Both the position numbers and the translations under genes were made by a program. The notes beneath the pieces are model-generated. The model ran no database searches and was not told where the DNA came from. It saw only the letters and a program-made list of their open reading frames with translations. 64,000 nucleotides of DNA from Agromyces cerinus subsp. cerinus (lineage in GTDB: Bacteria; Actinomycetota; Actinomycetes; Actinomycetales; Microbacteriaceae), in contig NZ_FSRJ01000003.1 in NCBI RefSeq assembly GCF_900142065.1, positions 1 through 64,000 on the forward strand, in the 5' to 3' direction. Positions 42,670-51,857 of this stretch are shown in pieces; within the stretch, counting starts at the first letter, position 1; each line of letters starts with the position of its first letter.

Positions 42670-43572
42670 ATGTCAGCAGCATCCGCCATCGCCACCGGAG
42701 TCCGCGCAGCATCGCGCGTCTCCCCCGAAGCCGGCGCGGCGCTGGCGCTACCGCTCTTCATGCGCGTCGGCCGCCGCACCCCGGTCGCCGCCACCGACCT
42801 CGCGACGCATCAGGCCGCGCGACGCGGCACCGTGCGCATCCCCGGCATCCGCGGCACGGGTGTCGACGTCGTCACCTACGAGTGGGGCGCCGGCGAGCGC
42901 ACGGTGCTGCTCGCGCACGGGTGGCAGTCGCGCGCGAGCGTGTTCGGCCCGCTCATCCGCGAGCTCAGGAGCGAGGGCTTCCGCGTGCTCGCCTTCGACG
43001 CGCCGGCCAACGGCGACTCCCCGGGCCGCGGCACCTACCTCGTCGACCACCTCGACGTCATCGCCGAGCTCACGCGCCTCGAGGGCCCGTGGCATGCGCT
43101 CGTCGGCCACTCGTTCGGCTCGCTCGCCGCGCTCGTGGCGACGCACGACGGCACCCCGACGACCCGGGTCGTCGGCATCGCCGGCGCCGCCGACCCCCGC
43201 ATCTTCATCGACGGGTTCGGCGAGATGCTCGGCCTCGACCGGCGCACCCGCGACGCGCTCGCGGCACGGTTCGCCGACCGCGTCCTCACAGAAGAGCCCG
43301 ACCCGTTCGAGCGCTACTCGGCGGTGCGGCATCCGCTGCCCGGCGCCACGCCGCTGCTGCTCGTGCACGACCGCGGCGACCGGCGCGTGCCGTTCACCGA
43401 GTCCGAGCGACTGCTCGAGGCGAACCGCGGTCATGCCCGACTGCTCGCGACCGAGGGGCTCGGTCACAACCGGGTGCTCCGGGCCGATGCCACGCTCGAC
43501 GCCGTGATGGAGTTCCTGACCTCGAGCGACCTGTCGAGCGTCGAGCCCGAGGCGACGCGCGCGACCGCGTGA
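42670..43572 (+). CDS. Alpha/beta hydrolase
   Basis: The 300-residue enzyme has oxyanion motif AHGWQS (82-87), nucleophile elbow GHSFGS with Ser148, a candidate acid in VHDRGDRRVPF and the catalytic His in EGLGHNRVL. These complete a serine hydrolase triad. No signal peptide is visible. Substrate unknown. It is controlled most likely by the divergent TetR gene. AGGAGA lies 7 nt before the ATG. Confidence 0.87.
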   Translation: MSAASAIATGVRAASRVSPEAGAALALPLFMRVGRRTPVAATDLATHQAARRGTVRIPGIRGTGVDVVTYEWGAGERTVLLAHGWQSRASVFGPLIRELRSEGFRVLAFDAPANGDSPGRGTYLVDHLDVIAELTRLEGPWHALVGHSFGSLAALVATHDGTPTTRVVGIAGAADPRIFIDGFGEMLGLDRRTRDALAARFADRVLTEEPDPFERYSAVRHPLPGATPLLLVHDRGDRRVPFTESERLLEANRGHARLLATEGLGHNRVLRADATLDAVMEFLTSSDLSSVEPEATRATA

Positions 43573-43604
43573 CCGTGCGACGTGTGACCGCGTGACGGTC
43601 GGCA

Positions 43605-43621
43605 CGGCTCGATGAGAGCCG
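43605..43621. terminator. Short hairpin between convergent genes
   Basis: CGGCTC-GATGA-GAGCCG forms a 6-bp stem between the hydrolase stop and the TetR stop. Just before it GACCGCGTGAC occurs twice (43563 and 43586). Termination is possible but the stem is short. Confidence 0.4.
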
Positions 43622-43634
43622 AGGGCTGACGCGG

Positions 43635-44198
43635 TCAGCTCGTGATGAGGGCGAGCAGTACGGCCAGGCGATCCTCGCCGTCACCCGGAACCCGCCCAGA
43701 GCGCTGCAGCATCGTCAGGCCGTGCAGGCTCGCCCACAGCACCTCGGCGAGCGTGTCGGGCTGCTCGGTGAAGGGCGCCACCGCGGCGCGGATCTCGGAG
43801 AAGCCCGCGACCAGTTGCGGCAGGGTGCTCGCGTCGGCGAATGCGAGGCCGGTGCCGCGCACGAACATCGCGTCGTACATCGCCGGATGCGCCGCCGCAT
43901 AGCCCAGGTAGGCGCGACTGAGCGCCTCGAGCGCCTGCTCCGGGTCCGACGCGCTCGCACGAGCCTGCGCGAGAGCATCGGCGATCTCGACGAAGCCGTC
44001 GACGGCGACCGCATCGATCACGGCGTCCATCGACTCGAAGTGCGAATAGATCACCGGCTGCGTGTAGTCGATCGCGTCGGCGAGACGCCGTGACGTGACC
44101 GCCGACCATCCCTCGGCCTCGGCGAACTCGCGCGCAGCAGCGAGGATCGCCAGGCGTCGCTGCTCGCGCCGCCGTTCCATGCGTTCACTCGTCGCCAC
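43635..44198 (-). CDS. TetR family regulator (WHG-type)
   Basis: The 187-residue regulator has an HTH with FAEAEGWSAVTSRRLADAIDYTQPVIYSHFESMDAVIDAV, where YTQPVIYSHF is typical, and a C-terminal domain with YLGYAAAHPAMYDAMF and VLWASLHGLTMLQRSGR, as in the TetR WHG group. The start is GTG at 44198; an ATG six codons on is possible. It is divergent from the DUF4267 gene at 44268. GAAAGA/TCTTTC repeats in the intergenic region may be its operator. Confidence 0.87.
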   Translation of the reverse strand: MATSERMERRREQRRLAILAAAREFAEAEGWSAVTSRRLADAIDYTQPVIYSHFESMDAVIDAVAVDGFVEIADALAQARASASDPEQALEALSRAYLGYAAAHPAMYDAMFVRGTGLAFADASTLPQLVAGFSEIRAAVAPFTEQPDTLAEVLWASLHGLTMLQRSGRVPGDGEDRLAVLLALITS

Positions 44199-44220
44199 GA
44201 ACCGAGACTATCGCGAGATC

Positions 44221-44252
44221 GAAAGAGATGCTAGCGTCACTATAAATCTTTC
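44221..44252. promoter_or_regulatory. Divergent promoter with GAAAGA/TCTTTC repeat
   Basis: GAAAGA (44221-44226) and TCTTTC (44247-44252) are inverted copies around a TATAAA -10-like box (44241-44246) reading toward the DUF4267 gene. On the minus strand GATAGT (44212-44207) is 8 nt from the TetR GTG. The arrangement fits joint repression by the TetR product. Confidence 0.5.
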
Positions 44253-44267
44253 AGCGAAAGGAATCCC

Positions 44268-44660
44268 ATGGATCTCGCACAGTTCACCCCGGCGACCTGG
44301 ATCGGCGCCTCCCTCGCGCTCGTGGTCGCGGCAGGCATCATCTGGGTCGGCATCTCGTACCTCGTCTCGCCGACGGCCACCGGGCAGGGCTTCGGATTCA
44401 CGAGCGCGATCACGCCCGAGGTGACGCCGTGGCAGCACATCAAGGGCCCGCGCGACATCGTCTCGGGACTCGTCGTCGTGGCGATGCTCGTGTTCTTCGG
44501 TCCGGCGGCGGCGGCCGTCATCCTGCTCGTCGAAGCGCTCATCCCGATCGGCGACGCACTCATGATCATGCGCAACCACGGCCGGCCGGCGGTCGCGCTC
44601 GGCGTCCACGCCTCGACGGCGACGGTGATGATCGTCGCGGCCGTGCTGCTGTTCTTCTGA
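44268..44660 (+). CDS. DUF4267-type membrane protein
   Basis: The 130-residue protein has four hydrophobic helices and the family pattern SYLVSPTATGQGFGF, TPWQHIKGPRDIVSGLVV and EALIPIGDALMIMRNHGRPAVALGVHASTA. DUF4267 proteins are small membrane proteins of unknown role. An AAAGGAA ribosome site precedes the ATG. It is divergent from, and probably controlled by, the TetR (WHG) gene. Confidence 0.85.
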   Translation: MDLAQFTPATWIGASLALVVAAGIIWVGISYLVSPTATGQGFGFTSAITPEVTPWQHIKGPRDIVSGLVVVAMLVFFGPAAAAVILLVEALIPIGDALMIMRNHGRPAVALGVHASTATVMIVAAVLLFF

Positions 44661-44673
44661 GCGCCGGAGTGGC

Positions 44674-45279
44674 TCAGTCGCCCCGCGAGCCGGCGTCGGT
44701 GACACCGACATCCGTGCGGTGGAACTGGTGGAACGACCGCGACGCCGTCGGCCCGCGCTGGCCCTGGTAGCGGTTCGTGTACTCGGCCGAGCCGTAGGGC
44801 CGCTCGCTCGGCGACGACAGGCGGAAGAAGCACATCTGGCCGATCTTCATGCCCGGCCAGAGCTTGATCGGCAGGGTCGCGACGTTCGACAGCTCGAGCG
44901 TGACGTGCCCGGTGAAGCCGGGGTCGATGAAGCCGGCGGTCGAGTGCGTGAGCAGGCCCAGGCGACCGAGCGAGCTCTTGCCCTCGAGGCGGGCGGCGAC
45001 GTCGTCGGGCAGGGTCACGGCCTCGTACGTCGACGCGAGCACGAACTCGCCCGGGTGCAGGATGAACGCCTCGTCGGGCCGCACCTCGATGAGGTGCGTC
45101 AGCTCGGGCTGGTCCTCGGCCGGGTCGATGAAGGGGTACTTGTGGTTGTCGAAGAGCCGGAAGTACCGGTCGAGGCGCACATCGATCGACGAGGGCTGGA
45201 TCATGCCCGGTTCGTACGGATCGAGCCCGATGCGGTTCGCGTCGAGTTCGGCCCGGATGTCACGATCTGAGAGCAGCAC
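44674..45279 (-). CDS. dcd: dCTP deaminase
   Basis: The 201-residue enzyme begins [43 protein letters not shown] and has the [10 protein letters not shown] and [20 protein letters not shown] motifs of dCTP deaminases. It supplies dUTP for dTMP synthesis. Actinobacterial forms may be bifunctional with dUTPase activity; this cannot be decided from the sequence. The start is GTG at 45279, with TACGCT 6 nt upstream, which indicates a leaderless message. The next gene upstream is a lipoprotein 61 nt away. Confidence 0.95.
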   Translation of the reverse strand: MLLSDRDIRAELDANRIGLDPYEPGMIQPSSIDVRLDRYFRLFDNHKYPFIDPAEDQPELTHLIEVRPDEAFILHPGEFVLASTYEAVTLPDDVAARLEGKSSLGRLGLLTHSTAGFIDPGFTGHVTLELSNVATLPIKLWPGMKIGQMCFFRLSSPSERPYGSAEYTNRYQGQRGPTASRSFHQFHRTDVGVTDAGSRGD

Positions 45280-45340
45280 GCTGCCAGCGTAGCAACGCAG
45301 CTCCCACACGACGGTCGAGGTACGGGGCGACTCGAGCCGC

Positions 45341-46189
45341 TCAGTGCGGCGAACGGAACGCCTCGTCGGGCAGCAGCGCCGTCTCGCCACTGCATCCGAG
45401 CTCGCCCGGCTGCAGCAGGATGTCGGGCACGTACAGGCGCTCGACGACCCCGTCCTCGCTTCGCACCAGGAGGCAGTCGTGGGCGTCCCGCATCGCGAGG
45501 CCGATCCGGTCGCCCTCGCGCGCCACCTGCACCTCGGCGATCGGCGGCCCGTCGGGCGCCTGCGGCAGCTGGGCCGCGATGGCCGCCGCGATCTCTTCGG
45601 CCGATGCGTCGGCGGATGCCGCGAGCACGGCGATCGCGACCGACTCGGCCTGCTCGGGGATCACCGCGCGGGCATCGGCGGGAGGTACCACCGCGGCGAG
45701 CGGGCTCGGGCAGTCGACGGGGCTCGCGCCGCCGTCGACGAGACCCCACCGATCGAACTCGAGGCGGACGCAGTAGTCGCGCTGGGGCGCACCGTCGACG
45801 GATGCCTCGGTGAGGCGGCTCCCCAGCACGAGGGCGCCGACGGGCTCCTGCCACGATGCGTCATCGTACGGTTCGATGCCCACGAGCAGGAACGGATCGG
45901 CGTGGTCGCGCGAGCCCGACTGCCACCCGGAGCCCTGCTCCGGTTCCACGCCCGTGCCCGGCAGTTGGAACCCGATGCGGCGGGCGTACTCGGCGATGCC
46001 GTCGGCCGGTGCCTCGAGGCCGGAGGACTGCGAGATGAACCCTGCCTCACCCGCCGCCGCGAACGCCTGTTCGTCGAGCTGTCGTTCGAGGCGGCCTCGC
46101 TCCGCAGGCAGCGACGAGCACGCCGCGAACGAGACGACGACGGCGCACGCACCGACCAGGAGAATGAGACGGTTCCGATGCTCCCTCAT
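45341..46189 (-). CDS. Lipoprotein of unknown function
   Basis: The 282-residue lipoprotein has a signal with FAAC (Cys24) and a mixed domain with two cysteine-containing stretches ([43 protein letters not shown]). The paired cysteines probably form disulfides outside the membrane. No family was recognised. The ATG at 46189 is chosen because it directly precedes the signal peptide; upstream codons add no recognisable signal. It is followed by dcd on the same strand. Confidence 0.75.
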   Translation of the reverse strand: MREHRNRLILLVGACAVVVSFAACSSLPAERGRLERQLDEQAFAAAGEAGFISQSSGLEAPADGIAEYARRIGFQLPGTGVEPEQGSGWQSGSRDHADPFLLVGIEPYDDASWQEPVGALVLGSRLTEASVDGAPQRDYCVRLEFDRWGLVDGGASPVDCPSPLAAVVPPADARAVIPEQAESVAIAVLAASADASAEEIAAAIAAQLPQAPDGPPIAEVQVAREGDRIGLAMRDAHDCLLVRSEDGVVERLYVPDILLQPGELGCSGETALLPDEAFRSPH

Positions 46190-46313
46190 GGGTCGAGCCT
46201 GCCGCATCGGCGATGCCGTTGACGGCACTTATCGCGCCGAATCGTGCGGGCGGGTAGCGAAGCGCATCGAGACCGTTGATACGATGAGACCGCCGCATCC
46301 TCGGATGCCGCAT

Positions 46314-46387
46314 GCGGATGTAGTTCAATGGTAGAACTTCAGCTTCCCAAGCTGATAGCGCGGGTTCGATTCCCGTCATCCGCTCCA
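46314..46387 (+). tRNA. tRNA-Gly (anticodon CCC)
   Basis: The 74-nt sequence begins GCGGATG and ends CATCCGC-T-CCA, a complete acceptor stem with encoded CCA. TCAGC-TTCCCAA-GCTGA is the anticodon arm with CCC at the centre, and GGGTTCGATTCCC-like T arm follows. The 3' half overlaps the 3' end of the GH3 gene in antisense. Confidence 0.96.
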
Positions 46388-48684
46388 CATGTCATCGGGC
46401 CGGCGAGGGCGACCACGCGGAAGCGCGCGCGCTGACAGGTCGCGGCCAGCGACGAGGGCCCGACCCGGAGTTCGAACTCGCCCGGCTCGACAACACGCCG
46501 GCCGCTCGCGTCCACGATGGTCAGGTCCGCCACAGGGACAGCGAAGTCGACCGTCGTCCGTTCACCGGGAGCCACGTCGATCTGTTGGAACGCTTTCAGC
46601 TCCTGGTCGGCCCAGCTGACCGAGGTGACGAGATCGCTGACATACAGCTGAACGGTCTCCCGCACCAGTCGCGATCCGGTGTTCACCACTTCAATCGACG
46701 CGTTCACGCAATCGTCGACCCCGACGTCTGCGGACGCGAGCTGCACAGGACCGTATTCGATCGTGGAGTACGACATCCCCTCACCGAACACGAAGGCGGG
46801 CTCTTGGGTGAGGTCTGCGTACCGATCGCCGTGCTGTCCGCGCACCTGGTTGTAGTAGGTGGGCTGCTGCCCGACGTGACGGGCGAACGAGATCGGAAGC
46901 CGTCCGCTCGGTTCGCATTCGCCGAGCAGAACCTCCGCCAGGGCCCTGCCACCTTCCATCCCGGGGCTGCCCACCCAGAGCAGGGCATTCGCGTTCAGCG
47001 CCGACGCGGGCAGAACCATCGGCTTCGACGCCATCAGCACGACCACCAAGGGAACTCCCGTCGCTGCGAGGGCGTCCAGCAACGCGATCTGACCGCCCAG
47101 CAGCTCGAGCGTCGCGGTCGAACGACCTTCACCGACGAGATCGATCGTGTCGCCGACAACGCAGACGATCACATCCGCCGAACGGGCGCACGCGACGGCC
47201 TCCGCGAGCTGACGTTCGTCCACGGGAACCGACGTGGCCACACGAGGCCGCGGCTGACCGTCGGGGAAGTGCTCGCCGGCGGGATCGGGCATGAGCGCGA
47301 CGATCTCCGCGCCCCGCGCGTATTCGACGACGCATCCAGCGGGGGCGCGTTCACGCAGCCCGTCGAGCACCGTGCAGATGAGATCCCGCGGCTGTCCCTC
47401 GAGCCATCCGGCCTGGCCCGATCCGCCCGCCCAGTCACCAAGCTGGTTCTGGGCATCGTCCGCGAGCGATCCGACGACAGCGATTCGCGCGGGACCGCGC
47501 CGCTCGTCGTCGGCCAACGGCAGCGTCCCGTCATTGCGCAGCAGGGTGACGGAGCGACGCGCGATCTCGAGGTTCACCTCACGATGGGCATCGCATCCGA
47601 TCGTCACCGCGATGGCCTCCTCGTCTGGGACACGCGGGTTCTCGAACAGCCCGAGCTCGAACTTCAGCCGGAGTATGCGGGCGACCGCACGATCGAGATC
47701 GGCTTCCCCGATCAGTCCGCGTCGGAACGCCTCCTGTGCCCCCGCGAAGAAACCCGGGGTCGCCATGATGACGTCGTTGCCTGCGCGGACCGCGGCCGCT
47801 GACGCTTCGACATGACTCGAGTGGACCCGCTGCTCCCAGACCATCCGGCCGACGTTGTCCCAGTCGGTCACGAGTGTTCCGGTGAAACCCCACTCGCCGC
47901 GCAGGACGTCGCCCAGTAGCCAGTCATCCATCGTGATCGGCACGCCGTCGATGGACTGATAGCCGAGCATGAAGCTCGCGCAGCCCTCGCGCGCCACACG
48001 CTCGAACGGCGGAAGGAACCAGCTTCGCAACTTCCTGCGCGACAGGTCGCCTTCGCTCGCATCCCGTCCGCCCTGGGTCTCGGAGTAGCCCGCGAAGTGC
48101 TTCGCCGTTGCGAGGATCGCGGAGGTGTCCGCCAGCCCACGCCCTTGGTATCCCTTCACCATCGCCGACGCGAGTTCCCCGATAAGGTACGGATCCTCGC
48201 CGAACGTCTCCCCGATCCGCCCCCATCGCAGGTCTCGTGCGATGCAGAGAACCGGCGAGAACGTCCAATGGATACCCGTCGCCGCTGCCTCGACCGCCGT
48301 CGAACGCGCAACCGCCTCCAGCAGGGTCGGGTTCCACGACGCGGCCATCGCCAGCTGTGTGGGGAAGATGGTCGCCCCCTCCCAGAACGAGTGCCCATGG
48401 ATGCAGTCATCCGCCACCAGGATGGGGATCCCGAGCCGAGTGCTCGCGACCAGCTCGTGCGCCAGACGCAGCCGGTCCGACGACGCGTGCAGCAGCGATC
48501 CGACATGCATGTCCAGGATCGAACGCTCGAGATCGTCCCGGGCGTCCAACTGCATCATCTGCCCGATCTTCTCGTCGAGCGTCATCCGGCCGATCAGATC
48601 GGCCACGCGGTCAGCGACGGGCAGTCGTCGATCTCGATAGTCGAGTGTCTCGGTCTGCCCGGTGCGCGCCCCCGAGCCCGTCAA
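46339..48684 (-). CDS. Glycoside hydrolase family 3 beta-glucosidase-type protein
   Basis: The 781-residue protein has the GH3 N-terminal barrel with AKHFAGY (Lys195-His196) and the nucleophile Asp274 in LVTDWDN, a C-terminal sandwich domain, and a fibronectin-like domain (FGEGMSYSTIEYGP onward). It cleaves terminal beta-glucosides or xylosides; no signal peptide is seen, so it acts in the cytoplasm. The start is TTG at 48684, overlapping the GH1 stop as TTGA. The last 17 or so residues (ADDGNRTRAISLGS) are encoded by the antisense strand of tRNA-Gly, so the natural stop seems lost. Confidence 0.88.
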   Translation of the reverse strand: MTGSGARTGQTETLDYRDRRLPVADRVADLIGRMTLDEKIGQMMQLDARDDLERSILDMHVGSLLHASSDRLRLAHELVASTRLGIPILVADDCIHGHSFWEGATIFPTQLAMAASWNPTLLEAVARSTAVEAAATGIHWTFSPVLCIARDLRWGRIGETFGEDPYLIGELASAMVKGYQGRGLADTSAILATAKHFAGYSETQGGRDASEGDLSRRKLRSWFLPPFERVAREGCASFMLGYQSIDGVPITMDDWLLGDVLRGEWGFTGTLVTDWDNVGRMVWEQRVHSSHVEASAAAVRAGNDVIMATPGFFAGAQEAFRRGLIGEADLDRAVARILRLKFELGLFENPRVPDEEAIAVTIGCDAHREVNLEIARRSVTLLRNDGTLPLADDERRGPARIAVVGSLADDAQNQLGDWAGGSGQAGWLEGQPRDLICTVLDGLRERAPAGCVVEYARGAEIVALMPDPAGEHFPDGQPRPRVATSVPVDERQLAEAVACARSADVIVCVVGDTIDLVGEGRSTATLELLGGQIALLDALAATGVPLVVVLMASKPMVLPASALNANALLWVGSPGMEGGRALAEVLLGECEPSGRLPISFARHVGQQPTYYNQVRGQHGDRYADLTQEPAFVFGEGMSYSTIEYGPVQLASADVGVDDCVNASIEVVNTGSRLVRETVQLYVSDLVTSVSWADQELKAFQQIDVAPGERTTVDFAVPVADLTIVDASGRRVVEPGEFELRVGPSSLAATCQRARFRVVALAGPMTCGADDGNRTRAISLGS

Positions 48685-49886
48685 CGAGCTGCGATCGGGA
48701 GAGAACTGCTCTGTGCGATGGCACCCAGCCATGCCAGGCTCGGCTTCGGCGTGCGCTCGAAGGTTGCGCGATCCACCGCGATGAGGCCGAACGTGGGCGT
48801 GAACGATCCCCACTCGTAGTTGTCCAGCAGCGACCAGTGCAGGTAACCGCGCACATCGCACCCGTCGTCCATGGCATCGCTCATGGCGACGAGCGCCCCG
48901 CTCGTGTAGGCGACCCGGCGTTCGTCATCGGACGTGGCGATGCCGTTCTCTGTGACCATCATCGGGACGCCGCCGGTGACCTCCCACGTGTGGCGCAGCG
49001 CATGCCCGAGCGCCTCCGGGTAGTACTCCCACCCGGTCAGAGTGACGTCCGTGCCCTGCGGCCACGCCTGCGGGCCGTAGCCGCGGTCATCGTCCGTCGG
49101 TCCGATCACCGTGCGCAGGTACGACTGCACTCCGATGAAGTCATCGTCCCGCGCCTGTTCGAGGAAGAAGTCCTCTCGCCAGTACTGCCATGCATCGCGC
49201 TGAGTCTCCCAGCCCGGCATCGCCTGGTACACCTGGTTGGCGACGGTCCATCCCACCTTCGCGTCGGGAAGCGCCTCGTGGAGGACATCGACCGCCGCGC
49301 GATGTGCAGCGGCGATCGCACGGGCCACCACAGGATCCGGATCGTCGGGATAGTTGACCCCGGTACCCGTGTCGACGGTGGTCTCCAGGTTGGTGACCAG
49401 CATGTTCGGTTCGTTGATCGTGATGACCCACGAGACATCCGTCAGGATGCTGCTGGCGATGCGCGCGAAGTTCGCGAACACGGTCGCACTGTCGGATGCA
49501 GCCCATCCGCCGCGAGCCCGCCACCAGCGGGGGAAGCTGAAGTGATGCAGCGTGACGATCGGTTCCACGCCGAGCTCGCGGCACGTGTCGATCATGCGCC
49601 GGTAATGCGCGAGCTGAGCCAGCGAGACGACACCCTCCTCCGGTTCGATGCGCGCCCACTCGATCGAGAACCGATAGGCGCGGAGACCTGACGCGGCGAG
49701 CAGGGCGATGTCCTCCGGGTAGCGGTGGTACGAATCGCAGGCGTCACCCGAGGGCTCCGAGACCGTCGCCCGCGGGTGGTATTCATCCACCCAGTTCGTC
49801 GAGTTCACGTTGCCGCCCTCGATCTGGTGGGCGGCGGTGGCCGCTCCCCACAGGAATCCTTCGGGGAAGTTGGTGGTACCGGTCAT
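48681..49886 (-). CDS. Glycoside hydrolase family 1 beta-glucosidase
   Basis: The 401-residue enzyme has the GH1 signature start FPEGFLWGAATAAHQIEGG, acid/base Glu159 in TINEP, and nucleophile Glu313 in VTENG. It hydrolyses beta-glucosides with retention. At 401 residues it is slightly short compared with the usual 440-480, but both catalytic motifs are intact. It lies between the permease genes and GH3 in one transcript; GH3 follows with an overlap. A hairpin separates it from the permease gene. Confidence 0.94.
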   Translation of the reverse strand: MTGTTNFPEGFLWGAATAAHQIEGGNVNSTNWVDEYHPRATVSEPSGDACDSYHRYPEDIALLAASGLRAYRFSIEWARIEPEEGVVSLAQLAHYRRMIDTCRELGVEPIVTLHHFSFPRWWRARGGWAASDSATVFANFARIASSILTDVSWVITINEPNMLVTNLETTVDTGTGVNYPDDPDPVVARAIAAAHRAAVDVLHEALPDAKVGWTVANQVYQAMPGWETQRDAWQYWREDFFLEQARDDDFIGVQSYLRTVIGPTDDDRGYGPQAWPQGTDVTLTGWEYYPEALGHALRHTWEVTGGVPMMVTENGIATSDDERRVAYTSGALVAMSDAMDDGCDVRGYLHWSLLDNYEWGSFTPTFGLIAVDRATFERTPKPSLAWLGAIAQSSSLPIAAR

Positions 49887-49911
49887 CGGTCTCCTCAGTT
49901 TCTGTGTTCTG

Positions 49912-49930
49912 CGGAGCCACTACGGCTCCG
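49912..49930 (-). terminator. Intercistronic hairpin before the GH1 gene
   Basis: CGGAGCC-ACTAC-GGCTCCG is a perfect 7-bp stem in the 125-nt gap between the second permease stop and the GH1 start. No T-run follows, so it is more likely an mRNA-stability element or weak terminator. Confidence 0.5.
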
Positions 49931-50011
49931 GATGAATGGGATGCGGCTGCCCACACGGTGCGGACGTGGCCGCGGTGATTCAGTGGACCCGGTCGGGCAC
50001 CGGCTCGATGG

Positions 50012-50899
50012 TCACTTGATGCCTGTCATGGTGATTCCTTGGATGAAATGCCGTTGCATGGCGACGAACAGCACGAGTACCGGGATCACGATCAGGAAGG
50101 ACCCGGCCATCTGCAGTCCGAAGTCCGTGCCATGACCTCCCGACTCCGCCGAGAAGAGCGCGAGCGACACCGGGAGCGTGTACATCGAGTCGTCCTGGGC
50201 GATGATCAGCGGCCAGACGAAGCCATTCCACGAACCCATGAAGGTGAAGATCGCCAGCGTCGCCAGCGGAGCCCTGCACAGGGGCAGCACGATCTGGAAG
50301 AAGATCCGGAAGTCACCCGCGCCGTCGATGCGTGCCGCATCGAGCAGTGCGTCCGGGATCTCGAGCATGAATTGCCGCATCAGGAAGACGCCGAACGCGC
50401 CGACCATGCCAGGCAGGATGAGCCCCCAGTACGTGTTGACCATGCCGAGGTTCGCCACCAGCACGAACTGCGGGATGAGCATCACGATCCCCGGCACGAA
50501 CAGGGTTGCGAGCACGACGACGGTGATCGCCTTCTTGCCCGGGAAATTCATCTTCGCCAGTGCCCAGCCGACCATCGACGAGAGCAGCAGCGTCGCGAAG
50601 ACGGTGACGAGCGCGACGATGACGGAGTTCAGGAACGGTCGCAGGATGTCGAACTCGAAGAGCCACGCCTTGAAGTTGTCCAGTGTGGGCGCTTGCGGCC
50701 ACCAGGTGATCGGTCGGGCCAGCAGCTCGGCATTCGACTTGAAGGACCCGAGCACCATCCACACGAACGGCAGGATCGTCGCCGCGAGTCCCATCGCCAG
50801 AATCGCCAGAATGATCAGATTGCCCCACCTGATCGGGCGCCGTCGCCGGCTGACGGCTGCCGGCGCACCGGCGTCTGCTCGTCGCTCAACTGTGGTCAT
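50012..50899 (-). CDS. Carbohydrate ABC transporter permease (MalG-like)
   Basis: The 295-residue permease has six helices after a polar N-terminal tail and the EAA motif DAARIDGAGDFRIFFQIVLPLCRAPLATLA near residue 200. ALSM-type architecture (SMVGWALAKMNFPGKK; GIVMLIPQFVLVANLGMVNTYWGLILPG) is typical of MalG-like sugar importers. It starts 1 nt after the first permease stop. The ATPase subunit is not encoded in the window and may be shared (MsiK-like). Confidence 0.92.
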   Translation of the reverse strand: MTTVERRADAGAPAAVSRRRRPIRWGNLIILAILAMGLAATILPFVWMVLGSFKSNAELLARPITWWPQAPTLDNFKAWLFEFDILRPFLNSVIVALVTVFATLLLSSMVGWALAKMNFPGKKAITVVVLATLFVPGIVMLIPQFVLVANLGMVNTYWGLILPGMVGAFGVFLMRQFMLEIPDALLDAARIDGAGDFRIFFQIVLPLCRAPLATLAIFTFMGSWNGFVWPLIIAQDDSMYTLPVSLALFSAESGGHGTDFGLQMAGSFLIVIPVLVLFVAMQRHFIQGITMTGIK

Positions 50900-50900
50900 G

Positions 50901-51857
50901 TCAGGTCCTCTGCCGGAAGAAGCGGAATTGCACGATCGCAAGGATGCCGATCAGCGCGAAGAGCACGTAGGCCCCCGCGGCGCCGACCGAATAGTTGCCG
51001 TACTTGAACTGGTTGTAGACCTGCAGCGCGACCGACGTCGTCGAGTCGAGCGGACCGCCCTCGGTCATGACGAACGGCTCATCGAAGAACTGCATGTAGC
51101 CGGTGGTCACGAGGATCGCGTTCAGCAGAATGGTCGACATCATCATCGGAATCGTGATGCGGAAGAGCTTCTGGGCGGCGTTCACACCGTCGAGGGCGGC
51201 CGCCTCATGGACGTCGCTCGGGATGCCCTGGAGCCCAGCGAGGAAGATCACCATCGACACCCCGATGTTGCGCCAGATCGCCATGATCGTGATGGCCAGG
51301 AGTGCGGTATTCGGATCCGAAAGCCAGTTGGGTCCAGTGACTCCGAACCATCCGAGGATCGTGTTGAACACCCCGGTGTTCTGGTACATGATCCGCCACA
51401 CGATCGCGACCGCGACGATGGTGGTGATCACCGGCGTGTAGTAGCCCACACGGAAGAAGGTGGCCACTCTACGACCGACCGAGTTGAGCATGACAGCGAG
51501 CACGAGCGCGATGAACAACGTCGTCGGCACTCCGATCGCGACGAAGATCAACGTGTTGAGCAGCGCGCGTTGAAACGTCTCGTCCGTCAGCACCGTGACG
51601 AAGTTGTCGAACCCGACGAAATCCACGTTGAGCGGGGTGCGGATGTCGCGCGCCCTGAGGTCGGTGAACGACATCACGAGCGAACTCACGAGCGGGATGA
51701 GGCCGAACACCCCGAACGTCAGGACGAATGGCGAAACGAAGATCCAGGCGATCAGACTCGAGCGCCGCCGCTGGGCGGCCAGGGAACCCACCTTCCCCGG
51801 CCGCCGCTGGGCGGCCAGGGAACCCACCTTCCCCGGCCGCCGCTGGGTGATCGTCAC
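50901..51857 (-). CDS. Carbohydrate ABC transporter permease (MalF-like) with tandem repeats
   Basis: The 318-residue permease has six helices and the EAA motif EAAALDGVNAAQKLFRITIPMMMSTILLN. Its N-terminal cytoplasmic tail contains RRPGKVGSLAAQ twice, encoded by a 36-bp tandem repeat. The start is GTG at 51857 overlapping the binding-protein stop as GTGA. It partners with the MalG-like protein downstream. Sugar import for the adjacent glucosidases is the likely role. Confidence 0.92.
   Translation of the reverse strand: MTITQRRPGKVGSLAAQRRPGKVGSLAAQRRRSSLIAWIFVSPFVLTFGVFGLIPLVSSLVMSFTDLRARDIRTPLNVDFVGFDNFVTVLTDETFQRALLNTLIFVAIGVPTTLFIALVLAVMLNSVGRRVATFFRVGYYTPVITTIVAVAIVWRIMYQNTGVFNTILGWFGVTGPNWLSDPNTALLAITIMAIWRNIGVSMVIFLAGLQGIPSDVHEAAALDGVNAAQKLFRITIPMMMSTILLNAILVTTGYMQFFDEPFVMTEGGPLDSTTSVALQVYNQFKYGNYSVGAAGAYVLFALIGILAIVQFRFFRQRT
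51765..51848. repeat. 36-bp tandem repeat in the permease N-terminus
   Basis: CCGCCGCT begins units at 51765, 51801 and 51837, an exact 36-nt period; the first two units are identical and the third is partial. In frame it encodes RRPGKVGSLAAQ twice, so the repeat changes only the length of the cytoplasmic tail. Confidence 0.95.
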
